In this document: one piece after another, positions 8,800-16,343 of the stretch | How the letters are laid out: each line of letters starts with the position of its first letter | Numbering within the stretch: the stretch's first letter is position 1 | DNA from: Flavobacterium sp. HJJ | GTDB lineage: Bacteria > Bacteroidota > Bacteroidia > Flavobacteriales > Flavobacteriaceae | Length of the DNA stretch: 64,000 bases | Assembly (NCBI RefSeq): GCF_015351475.1 | Contig: NZ_JADKPR010000008.1 | Span: forward strand, 62,001-126,000 | Direction: 5' to 3' | Made by a program: the position numbers and the translations under genes | Notes under the pieces: generated by a model | The model's input: the letters and a program-made list of their open reading frames with translations, nothing else | Database searches by the model: none | Told to the model about the DNA's origin: nothing

Positions 8800-10149
8800 T
8801 TAGTTTTTATATTTTCTGTTCAACCACGATTCCGGTACATTTATAATACAGATATTCATCGTTTTATTATCCTCAGATAACATTGCCGATTCAAATTGTA
8901 TTTTGGTTCCTTCTCTATTAAATGTGGGATGAATGTGATCTTTTGCCGTTTCTTTATGACCCGTTGTAAGCATTACTACCTCGCTTGTTTTTCTATCTAT
9001 TAAATACAGACTTCTGGAAAAATCATCTCCTGCAGCCCATCTGCCATCAGATGAACCGTGAACATGCCAAAAACCACTGCCCGATTTTGTTTGACCAGCA
9101 ATAATCATTTCCCTTGTTCTAAGATTAACAATAGCCAATCCTGTCGGTTTTTCACGAGTTCCTGTTGCTCCCCAATTACTTTCCTGTCCAGGATTTTCGG
9201 GATTTTTAACTTCTTTACTATCAGTAACCTCAGCAGGAGTTTCTTTTTGAATGTCAATTTTCCTATGTCCCATTATCGCCATTGCGACTTCATCTTTTCC
9301 AATTACTGCTTCGTGAGTAACCCATTCGTAAGGAGCTTCGGGATATAATGGCCGTAAGCCCGAACCATCGCCCATCACAGTCCAAGTACGTTGTGGTGAC
9401 TTTCCTCCTGTTTCCCAGCAAAAAATAATTTCGTTGGGGTTCCACGTGTTCGATTGAATATGACCAATTTGAAAACCAACAGAAATTACATGTCTAAACT
9501 CTCCCGTTTTCAAATTCATACTAGAAATCCCTCCCGGTCCAGCTCCCATATTTCGAGGTCCAAAATTCTTTTCGAGAGCAGTATTCTTATCCAAATATTT
9601 TAAGGCTTCATTTTTACCTACTCTAAAATATACTTTATCTTCATTGGCATCCAAAGCCATATCACCTGAGGCTTCCATTTCGGATGGAGCTTTTCCACAA
9701 ATGCGTTCATAGGCAGACACAGCCTGCATTGTTCCAGATTTACTGTCTTTAAAAACTTTATCCAAATCTACTTCCATGATTTGCATGGCTTTTTCGCCAG
9801 CATCACGCATAAAATAGACTTTCATCGATTTTTGGGCGATACAGAACGTTCCTGAATAACCGCCTTCTGTAACCTGAACTATGTCACCCGATTTTTCATT
9901 AACAGCCATAATTTCACCCTCAACACGATGCGAACGGAATAATACCCAATTGCCATCCGAAGTCCATTGCGGATGCGTTGGATAAATTTTAGAATCTCCG
10001 TTTGGTTTACTAGTCAAAAAAATGATTTCATAGCCCGTTACTGGGTCTTTGACAATCTTTTTTTCAGATGGGAAACGCTTTCCAATCTGACCAAAAGCAG
10101 TAACTGTAGAGAAAATATAAAACAATAAACATGCTGATTTTTGCTTCAT
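8800..10149 (-). CDS. PL22-like beta-propeller oligogalacturonate lyase
   Basis: A signal peptide (MKQKSACLLFYIFSTVTAFGQ) precedes a TolB/WD40-like propeller of about 425 residues. The opening DPVTGYEIIFLTS followed by PTHPQWTSDGNWVLFRS matches the start of oligogalacturonate lyases (PL22). The regions WVTHEAVIGKDE and WHVHGSSDGRW correspond to the metal-coordinating His positions of that family. Such enzymes split di- or oligogalacturonides by beta-elimination. Known PL22 enzymes are usually cytoplasmic and short; this one is exported, so it may be a divergent branch with a different oligouronide substrate. It sits between GH105 and GH28 in the same operon. Confidence 0.65.
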   Translation of the reverse strand: MKQKSACLLFYIFSTVTAFGQIGKRFPSEKKIVKDPVTGYEIIFLTSKPNGDSKIYPTHPQWTSDGNWVLFRSHRVEGEIMAVNEKSGDIVQVTEGGYSGTFCIAQKSMKVYFMRDAGEKAMQIMEVDLDKVFKDSKSGTMQAVSAYERICGKAPSEMEASGDMALDANEDKVYFRVGKNEALKYLDKNTALEKNFGPRNMGAGPGGISSMNLKTGEFRHVISVGFQIGHIQSNTWNPNEIIFCWETGGKSPQRTWTVMGDGSGLRPLYPEAPYEWVTHEAVIGKDEVAMAIMGHRKIDIQKETPAEVTDSKEVKNPENPGQESNWGATGTREKPTGLAIVNLRTREMIIAGQTKSGSGFWHVHGSSDGRWAAGDDFSRSLYLIDRKTSEVVMLTTGHKETAKDHIHPTFNREGTKIQFESAMLSEDNKTMNICIINVPESWLNRKYKN

Positions 10150-10216
10150 AAGTAATTAAAATAATTTAATGATACCTTTTTAATGTAATACCAAGTATAA
10201 AATAGTCTGTTATATT

Positions 10217-10252
10217 TTCCTCACCCCAGCCCTCTCCAAAGTAGAGGGAGCT
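10217..10252. repeat. Possible dispersed GC-richer repeat with hairpin
   Basis: Within the 173-base gap between the PL22-like and GH105 genes lies a CCTCACCCCAGCCCTCTCC segment, with CCCTC pairing to GAGGG a few bases on. It is clearly GC-richer than its surroundings and looks like the small dispersed intergenic repeats common in bacterial genomes. Only one copy is seen here. Confidence 0.3.
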
Positions 10253-10322
10253 AAGATTGGAATATTTTATTCTCCTTTGGCAAAAACCATTTATTATCAA
10301 AATAATTCGTAATTGTTACTTG

Positions 10323-11654
10323 TTATCCTTTATTTTTTAATTGTATAGAACTGTCATTGACCTCAAACTGACTGTTATTTAACAGCGTGATCACTTCGGC
10401 ACCAGCCAATAAAACAGGACCATAACCATGAGCTGCAAATGTGTTTATAGGACGGTAATAGTAAAACGCAGGATCAAATCCCATTCCTGTACCAACACAG
10501 GTTCCTTCAACCTGACCTTTGTCATTAACTTTTGATGCAACTGCATTCCAAGCCAATAAAACTGTTGGAGCATACGTCATTTTATCCACATATCCTCTAT
10601 TTATAGCCCTTGCAATTGAATAAGCGTATATTGCTGTCGCAGAAGTTTCAAGATAAGTGTCGTTTCTGTCAATCAGCTGATGCCAAAAACCGGTTCCATC
10701 CTGATATTTTTGCAGTCCTGCAATATGAGCCTGTAATTGTGCCAAAACTTTTGGATATCCCGGATGATTTTTTGGCAATGTTTCTAATAATTCCACCATA
10801 GTCATAACCGCCCAGCCATTGGCTCTAGCCCAATGAAACTGAGGATGCACCTGCATAGATTCTACCCAGCCGTGCATATAAAGACCTTTTTCGGTATTAA
10901 ACATTCTTTGTGAAAACTGCGTTACTTGTTTTACAGCATCATCAAAATATTTTACATCACCTGCATAACCGCCCATTTGTGCCAATGCAGGAACACTCAT
11001 AAACATATCATCAAGCCACAGCGTGTTCATCTGCGGTCTGTTTCGCGCCAAAGTTCCATCACTCAGACGCTGCTGTTTTTGGCTTATGAACGTAATTAAA
11101 TTATTGATTACTGGGTCTATATTTGATGCTAAACCCATATTTTTTGCTTTGATAAAAGCAGCACATAATGCTCCTGCATCATCCAAAGCATGTGGCTTAA
11201 TTACCGAATGTATTGGAGAACCTTCGATGTTTTTTTCATCAGTATTGGCATAAAGATCAGCAATGAGCTTCAGTCTTTTGTTTACATAATCTTCGTAATT
11301 TTTATCAGAAGTCACTTGTGCTGTCAAGAGCATACCTGCATAGGTTACTCCCCATTCGTAACTAGTAAGTCTAAATGCTCCTTTATCAAAAGCAATGTTG
11401 CCGTCAATTTTCTTAAAATTGGTTACTTCTGAATTATCCTTTTTATTTACAGCTCTTGAAGCGGTATTTGCCTCTAAAAAATTATAAACTTTATCTAAAA
11501 CTGCTTTTACGTTTTCTTTTTGAGGGATAACATACGGAGTTGGGTATTCTGGCTGAAGCAGATGCAGTGGAGCAGTAGCGTCATTTGTCTGAGATTGTGC
11601 AATTGCAAATACTCCCAAAAAAAATAAAACGAGAATCTGGTTTGGTTTTTTCAT
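10323..11654 (-). CDS. GH105 unsaturated rhamnogalacturonyl hydrolase
   Basis: This is an exported (signal peptide ending AIAQSQ) (alpha/alpha)6-barrel protein of 443 residues. Conserved GH105/YteR-like blocks are LWLDDMFMSVP (catalytic Asp region), FHWARANGWAVM, GTGFWHQLI, ETSATAIYAYSIARAI and YGPVLLAGAE. The family hydrates and removes the 4,5-unsaturated uronic acid left at the non-reducing end after polysaccharide lyase cleavage. It lies 35 bases after the DUF4861 gene in the same operon. A second, shorter GH105 lies at 30547-31671; their different lengths and sequences suggest different chain or linkage preferences. Confidence 0.92.
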   Translation of the reverse strand: MKKPNQILVLFFLGVFAIAQSQTNDATAPLHLLQPEYPTPYVIPQKENVKAVLDKVYNFLEANTASRAVNKKDNSEVTNFKKIDGNIAFDKGAFRLTSYEWGVTYAGMLLTAQVTSDKNYEDYVNKRLKLIADLYANTDEKNIEGSPIHSVIKPHALDDAGALCAAFIKAKNMGLASNIDPVINNLITFISQKQQRLSDGTLARNRPQMNTLWLDDMFMSVPALAQMGGYAGDVKYFDDAVKQVTQFSQRMFNTEKGLYMHGWVESMQVHPQFHWARANGWAVMTMVELLETLPKNHPGYPKVLAQLQAHIAGLQKYQDGTGFWHQLIDRNDTYLETSATAIYAYSIARAINRGYVDKMTYAPTVLLAWNAVASKVNDKGQVEGTCVGTGMGFDPAFYYYRPINTFAAHGYGPVLLAGAEVITLLNNSQFEVNDSSIQLKNKG

Positions 11655-11689
11655 AATTCTTAGATTAAATTATTTTTTTGATTAGTCCA

Positions 11690-12979
11690 TTATTTTATTT
11701 CAATACCGATTTTGGCTGAAAGCTGTTCAGCCAGAGCAGTAACATATTTGGCAAAATAAGCTGGGTCTTTAAAATTTGGATCAGCACTTAACTCCCAGCC
11801 CGCTACTGCATAATAACTTACAGGCTCATTATTTTTAACCGTTAATTTAGCCAGATAAGAATCAGTTAGCTGTCCTGTTTTAGGAGCTTCAATATAGCCC
11901 TTATATAACTTTTTTGGAACTATAATTGCTGTTCCTAATATCCATTGCTTTTCGTAAGTTAAATGTCCATGCTGTATTAAACAGACAAAATCCCCCGACT
12001 CAATTTCTTTTAAAGGATTCGTGTTATTAATATTGGAAAGAGCTGCCAGAAACACTTCATTTCCCTGAAGCCCGTTTACCTTTACTGTATTTTTATATCC
12101 GTACATTCCCGGCCAGATTGAAGTTGTCTCCTGTACCTGATACTTTTTCCCATTAATATCCCAATTATGATAATTATAACTTAAAACCGAATTCTCAGGT
12201 CCTTCACTTACAATTTTAAACGTTGTTGTTTCAATAGTATTTAAAGGTTCTTTGGCGGTAATTCCCAATCTTTTTATTTCATTATTGACCAATAAAGCAT
12301 AACCTCCTAAACCTGCTGAGTTTCCAACTGGAAAAATATCTCTTCCCCAATCGTACATTTGGTGGTAATTATCTTCTACTGCACCTTTGCTGTTGATACC
12401 TACGTTTTCTGGAGTAATGGCTGGATTTTTTTTTCCAAAAACATCTTTAGCATTTCTTCCGTCTAAGTAATGCCTAAATCCTACTTTATCATTTTCCCAG
12501 GACGGACCATCTGTCTGATAACGCTGATAACCTAATGCAGTGTGCACTTCATTGGCTGGCATTATTTCTTCGACTGCTGGTTTTACTGGCTCCTCTTTTC
12601 CGGCTCTTTTTCCAAAACGAACGCTTGTTCTTATTGTAAATTTTGGATCAGTTACGGACCATTTTAGCACTAATTCTTTTTTCTCTTTGGCGGCAAAATC
12701 AGCAACCAGAAATATCTCATCCCATTTCCCGTCTCCATCTAGATCATTTAACTGTGCGGGAATAGTATCCTTTTGCTGCAGCAGAATTGGATAGCCAGCT
12801 GCATTTTTCACAACAGGAAGAAGGCTTCTTTTAATTTCAACTGCCTTTTGAGGCAGAGCAATATCCGATGTATTCTTCAGAACAATTTTTGAAGCACCTT
12901 CACTTTTTTGAGCTTTACAGCTGTTCAATGCAAGTACTGCAACTGTAATTGTTAAACCAAATTGAATACTTTTTTTCAT
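11690..12979 (-). CDS. DUF4861 family lipoprotein
   Basis: The N-terminus has a lipobox (LALNSCKAQ, Cys20), so the protein is probably anchored to a membrane. The rest, about 400 residues, matches the DUF4861 family that often accompanies pectin and other uronate-polysaccharide loci. An early DLDGDGKWDEIFLVADF stretch has a calcium-loop look. His- and Tyr-rich blocks (YHQMYDWGRDIFPVGNSAGLG, YNYHNWDINGKKY) are candidates for an active site. It is the first gene of the operon DUF4861, GH105, PL22-like, GH28, and has its own regulated promoter with a long leader. A role on unsaturated or rhamnose-containing oligosaccharides is inferred from location only. Confidence 0.8.
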   Translation of the reverse strand: MKKSIQFGLTITVAVLALNSCKAQKSEGASKIVLKNTSDIALPQKAVEIKRSLLPVVKNAAGYPILLQQKDTIPAQLNDLDGDGKWDEIFLVADFAAKEKKELVLKWSVTDPKFTIRTSVRFGKRAGKEEPVKPAVEEIMPANEVHTALGYQRYQTDGPSWENDKVGFRHYLDGRNAKDVFGKKNPAITPENVGINSKGAVEDNYHQMYDWGRDIFPVGNSAGLGGYALLVNNEIKRLGITAKEPLNTIETTTFKIVSEGPENSVLSYNYHNWDINGKKYQVQETTSIWPGMYGYKNTVKVNGLQGNEVFLAALSNINNTNPLKEIESGDFVCLIQHGHLTYEKQWILGTAIIVPKKLYKGYIEAPKTGQLTDSYLAKLTVKNNEPVSYYAVAGWELSADPNFKDPAYFAKYVTALAEQLSAKIGIEIK

Positions 12980-13120
12980 TTTATTTACTTTTTCTATTAA
13001 AAAACATCAGAACTGCTGTTCCAAAATATTTTTTTTACAAACCTGACTATCAATTTCACACAGCAAAAACCTACTGAAAGCCTTCAGTATAATTCTTTAA
13101 TCTGCTCTAAATTAATTTAC

Positions 13121-13155
13121 AAAAAAAACGCTAAACCAAAAAGATTATAGCGTTT
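13121..13155 (-). terminator. Terminator or attenuator between rhaM and the DUF4861 operon
   Basis: AAACGCTA (13126-13133) pairs with TAGCGTTT (13148-13155), followed on the minus strand by a U-run (8 A on the plus strand at 13121-13128, partly in the stem). It ends the rhaM transcript but also lies inside the long leader of the promoter at 13270-13316, so it could act as an attenuator for the DUF4861 operon. A nearby inverted pair TACTGAA/TTCAGTA (13072-13090) could form a further hairpin. Confidence 0.65.
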
Positions 13156-13269
13156 AAAAAGAATGTTTTGTAAAAACTCCACTTATAGAATTAACTTTCT
13201 TTTTAAAAAAATTTAAAACCACTAACTAAACCAAAACAACCGTAAAGAGTCATTAAACCAACATAGATT
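13156..13269 (-). other. Leader of the DUF4861 operon with a possible tiny ORF
   Basis: The stretch between the predicted start of transcription (about 13263) and the hairpin at 13155 contains a 16-codon ORF on the minus strand at 13203-13253 (MTLYGCFGLVSGFKFF). Its start is close to the expected mRNA 5' end. No convincing ribosome binding site or conserved sequence is visible, so chance is a real alternative. The whole 365-base gap between rhaM and DUF4861 otherwise holds only the promoter and hairpins listed here. Confidence 0.25.
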
Positions 13270-13316
13270 CAAATTTATCTATTAAAGCGGGTAAGAGTAT
13301 CCTGTTGTATACTGCT
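13270..13316 (-). promoter_or_regulatory. PUL operator plus -7 box of the DUF4861 operon
   Basis: On the minus strand two tandem decamers AGCAGTATAC and AACAGGATAC (13297-13316) are followed after exactly 19 bp by TAAATTTG (13270-13277), a perfect Bacteroidota -7 box. Spacing and orientation match the four other copies in this window. The distal half-site is degenerate. The start codon is about 290 bases downstream, unlike the other copies. Confidence 0.7.
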
Positions 13317-13344
13317 AACTAACTAGTTCCCTTTAATCAATAAA

Positions 13345-13668
13345 TTAATCCAGATGAAAAACTTCCTTTAACGAAGCCGAAAGCGGTGAATTATCAGGAT
13401 TCGTCTCCATAATATCCCCCATGTATGCCCACCATTTTTTCACAATTGGATGATTTGGCAAAAATGCTGTATCAAAATCTGGACTTAATTTTTGAACTGC
13501 AAAAAGAATAAGTGTTTCTTCATCCAAAAAAATACTATAATCCTGAATTCCTGATTCAGACAGCAGGGATGCTAATTCTGGCCAGATTTCGTCATGTCTT
13601 TTTTTATATTCTGCTTCAAAACCTTTTTTTAATTTCATTTTGAAAGCATTTCTATAGGTGTTTTTCAT
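13345..13668 (-). CDS. rhaM: L-rhamnose mutarotase
   Basis: This 107-residue protein has the RhaM/DUF718 alpha-beta barrel features: FKMKLKKGFEAEYKKRHDEIWPEL near the N-terminus (His catalytic region), IQDYSIFLDEETLILFAVQ and the family signature WWAYMGDIMETNPDNSP. It interconverts the alpha and beta anomers of L-rhamnose in the cytoplasm, feeding rhamnose catabolism. It lies 2 bases after the GH43-like gene and ends the operon SASA esterase, GH43-like, rhaM. It is the clearest sign that rhamnose is a product of this locus. Rhamnose isomerase, kinase and aldolase genes are not in the window. Confidence 0.93.
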   Translation of the reverse strand: MKNTYRNAFKMKLKKGFEAEYKKRHDEIWPELASLLSESGIQDYSIFLDEETLILFAVQKLSPDFDTAFLPNHPIVKKWWAYMGDIMETNPDNSPLSASLKEVFHLD

Positions 13669-13670
13669 TT

Positions 13671-14684
13671 TTATGGCTGTTTTAAATTTATATAAACAGG
13701 ATTATCCCTGTGACAAACAATTTCGTTATTCTCTAATTCTAATTCGGCTGCTTGAATCGAACTTCTTCTGGTCTGGTAATTATCTATTCCTTTATTTTCG
13801 GGAGTTCTTCCTGGATGTGTAAAATAAAAAATATACGCTTTACCATTATTTACTACTACATCTGCATGTCCTCCAATAACCTTGTCATCTGTTCCTGTTC
13901 CGGGAATTTCAAGTATGTTTTTTGGCTGACGTTTCCAATTAATAAAATCATCAGACGAATATACACTCAATCCGCGCCAAATATCACAAATCATCCAGTT
14001 TTTGCCTTTCCACTGAAAAACTTTTGGCCCTTCGCCACGCTCTTTTACAACTTTTTTACCAGCATCTGTCCAATTATATAAATCAGGACTGTCTGCATAA
14101 TAAATAGATTTTCCGTCATTTTCATTATTGTAATACATGCGCCAGGTTCCATTGGGCAATCTAAAAACAGAAGCATCTATACACCGCTCTGACGCTAATT
14201 TTAATTTTGATTCAAATTTCCAGTCTATTAAATTTTTACTCGTCAGATGAATAATAAAACGCGGATGGTACCAGTCTTCAAAAATCCCTGGAACAATCGT
14301 TAGATACATATGATACAAGCCTTTATTTTCAATAACATCTGGCGCCCAATGCGTAATTCCTGGCAATTTATAACCAATTTTACAAGTGTCTTTATAAACC
14401 CAATTCACTCCATTTGTTGATTCGGCGATTCCAATTCGAGTTCCGTGAACCCAGCTAATACCTTTGGCCGTTGAATCATTAGCCCTGCGATTGGTATAAA
14501 ACATGAACCATTTTTTCTGTTTTTTGTTCCAAACAATAACTGGATCTGCGGTTCCATCAAAAACAGGATCCCGAAACAATGGTTTACTGGCTAAATTCTC
14601 AGATTTTTGTGCTTCTGCAGAGAAACTAAAAATCTGAAAAAACAGAAATAACATCAACAAAAACCTTTTATTTAATGCAATCAT
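13671..14684 (-). CDS. GH43-type five-bladed propeller glycosidase
   Basis: A signal peptide (ending FSFSAEAQ) leads into a five-bladed beta-propeller of about 310 residues. The GH43-like catalytic trio can be placed: Asp in DGTADPVIVW (base), Asp in CIDASVF (pKa modulator) and Glu in GEGPKVFQW (acid). HWAPDVIENKGLYHMYLT is a typical propeller block. Related families (GH43, GH117) act on arabinose, xylose, galactose or anhydro sugars, so the substrate is open; RG-I arabinan or galactan side chains are plausible. It lies between a SASA esterase (15 bases upstream) and rhaM (2 bases downstream). Confidence 0.75.
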   Translation of the reverse strand: MIALNKRFLLMLFLFFQIFSFSAEAQKSENLASKPLFRDPVFDGTADPVIVWNKKQKKWFMFYTNRRANDSTAKGISWVHGTRIGIAESTNGVNWVYKDTCKIGYKLPGITHWAPDVIENKGLYHMYLTIVPGIFEDWYHPRFIIHLTSKNLIDWKFESKLKLASERCIDASVFRLPNGTWRMYYNNENDGKSIYYADSPDLYNWTDAGKKVVKERGEGPKVFQWKGKNWMICDIWRGLSVYSSDDFINWKRQPKNILEIPGTGTDDKVIGGHADVVVNNGKAYIFYFTHPGRTPENKGIDNYQTRRSSIQAAELELENNEIVCHRDNPVYINLKQP

Positions 14685-14699
14685 AACTGTTTTTCGTTT

Positions 14700-16202
14700 C
14701 TATTGATTTCCCCAATTGTCTGTTCTAAATGGTGAAGCTGGCAAATTTTCGGTATTGAATAAATTTGGATCAGGAACTGGCTTCCAAGCAAAACGAACAG
14801 CAATTGGATTTTTTACTTTATCAGAAGAAACAATTACGGTTTTCCCTTTAATTTTAGCTTCAGCTGGATAAAATACTTTGTCTTCGCCAGCAATTTCAAA
14901 CTCTTTTAATGTTTCTCCTTTTTGAAGAAGACCAGATTCTGCATAATCAAAAAACAATTGTATTTGCTTTTTATCTGCTTTCATGTGATTGTAAATAGGT
15001 CCTGAGTAGACCAACTTACTTTCATTGTATGTTCTTGAACGAGCAATCAATGATAGTCTATATCCAACAGTCTGCTTATCGATTGGATGAATATTAGTTT
15101 CATTTCCAACATCTGTGGTAACCGCCATGCCGCTGTTTTTAATTTTATTCAAAGAAAGAAGCTGTGCCTCACGAATATAGGCATTCTGACCTTTGTGAGG
15201 TGCTATCTGAACATAATAAAATGGAAAATCACCTTGTTTCCAGTCGTCTCTCCAATTTTGCACCATTGCAGGGAACAAGGTTTGATACAGCAATGCTTTT
15301 TCGGCATTACTTTCTCCTTGATACCAGATAACTCCTTTCATCGTATAATTAATTACGGGATGCAGCATCCCATTATACAAAACATAAGGATATTTATTCT
15401 CATCTGTTTTCTTTGGCTTTTTGAGTTCTGCCGTTGCAGTCCCATTTTTCAAATTAGTATAATAAGTTTCTAAATCGGTATAATACTGCTTCTCTTTTTG
15501 AGCATTTTCTATCAGAATTGGAACTAAGTCTTTGTTCTCTTCTAAAACTTTTGCCGATGTCCAGGCTTCTGCTTTGGTACCTCCCCATGAAGTTGAGATC
15601 AATCCAATTGGCGTTTTAATATTTTGAAACAAATCACGACCAAAGAAGTAGGCAACTGCCGAAAAATCATTGATGCTTTCTGGAGAACATTCTTTCCAAC
15701 TCCCTTTTACATCATCTAATGGTTTCTCTGAAGCTATAGTTGCTACGGTAAACAATCGGATTAATGGGAAATTAGCATTTTTGACTTCTTCTTCATAATT
15801 TTTTACTCCTGTTTTCCAGGTGCCTTCTTGTTTCCCAACAGGAAAGAACATATTGGACTGTCCTGAACAAATCCAGACTTCGCCCAGTAAAACATTATTA
15901 AGAACAATTTTATTGGAAGCCTGCAGTGTTATAGTATATTTTTTTTCGTCTGCTTTTGGAGTTGAAACTTCAGTTTTCCAATTTCCTTTGGCATCTGCTT
16001 TTGTTTCAACTAATTCTTTCTGCCATCCTAATTGAATTTGAATGTTTTCATTTGGCCCAGCCCAGCCCCACAAATTTACTTTTGCATTTTGCTGCAAAAC
16101 CATATTATCACTTACAAGAGCCGGTAATTTTATCTGTGCATAAAGGAATTGACAAGCAATTAAAAAACAAAAAAGCAGCAGTTCTTTTTTAACTATTTTC
16201 AT
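14700..16202 (-). CDS. Sialate-O-acetylesterase-like (SASA, CE20-type) esterase
   Basis: The frame opens at 16247, but the Met at 16202 has a good ribosome binding site (AAAGAAG) and begins a signal peptide ending LYAQ. The SASA domain shows VWICSGQSNMFFPVG (Ser nucleophile), ISTSWGGTKAEAW and VIWYQGESNA. A C-terminal DVGNETNIHPIDKQTVGYRL carries the catalytic His. Members remove acetyl groups from sugars; in plant-glycan loci the natural target is usually not sialic acid but acetylated pectin or hemicellulose. It heads the operon with GH43-like and rhaM and has its own copy of the shared PUL promoter element. Confidence 0.87.
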   Translation of the reverse strand: MKIVKKELLLFCFLIACQFLYAQIKLPALVSDNMVLQQNAKVNLWGWAGPNENIQIQLGWQKELVETKADAKGNWKTEVSTPKADEKKYTITLQASNKIVLNNVLLGEVWICSGQSNMFFPVGKQEGTWKTGVKNYEEEVKNANFPLIRLFTVATIASEKPLDDVKGSWKECSPESINDFSAVAYFFGRDLFQNIKTPIGLISTSWGGTKAEAWTSAKVLEENKDLVPILIENAQKEKQYYTDLETYYTNLKNGTATAELKKPKKTDENKYPYVLYNGMLHPVINYTMKGVIWYQGESNAEKALLYQTLFPAMVQNWRDDWKQGDFPFYYVQIAPHKGQNAYIREAQLLSLNKIKNSGMAVTTDVGNETNIHPIDKQTVGYRLSLIARSRTYNESKLVYSGPIYNHMKADKKQIQLFFDYAESGLLQKGETLKEFEIAGEDKVFYPAEAKIKGKTVIVSSDKVKNPIAVRFAWKPVPDPNLFNTENLPASPFRTDNWGNQ

Positions 16203-16231
16203 ATCTTCTTTTTTACATTGAGTAGAGGATT

Positions 16232-16278
16232 TAAAAATACAGGACAACTTTTTAATAAGCGTCCTGTACTCTCCTGAT
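16232..16278 (-). promoter_or_regulatory. PUL operator plus -7 box of the SASA-GH43-rhaM operon
   Basis: On the minus strand tandem decamers ATCAGGAGAG and TACAGGACGC (16259-16278) are followed after exactly 19 bp by TATTTTTA (16232-16239), a near match to TAnnTTTG. The start codon at 16202 is 57 bases from the operator edge, the same as for susC of the adjacent pair. Confidence 0.8.
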
Positions 16279-16281
16279 TAT

Positions 16282-16320
16282 AAAAAAACAAACCGCCTCA
16301 AAATAGTTATGAGACGGTTT
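16282..16320 (-). terminator. Terminator after the downstream susD
   Basis: A 10-bp stem with one mismatch (AAACCGCCTC 16290-16299 with GAGACGGTTT 16311-16320) is followed on the minus strand by seven U. It lies 24 bases past the susD stop and 4 bases ahead of the next operator. Confidence 0.85.
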
Positions 16321-16343
16321 ATAGTTATTATAAAAATCAAAGA

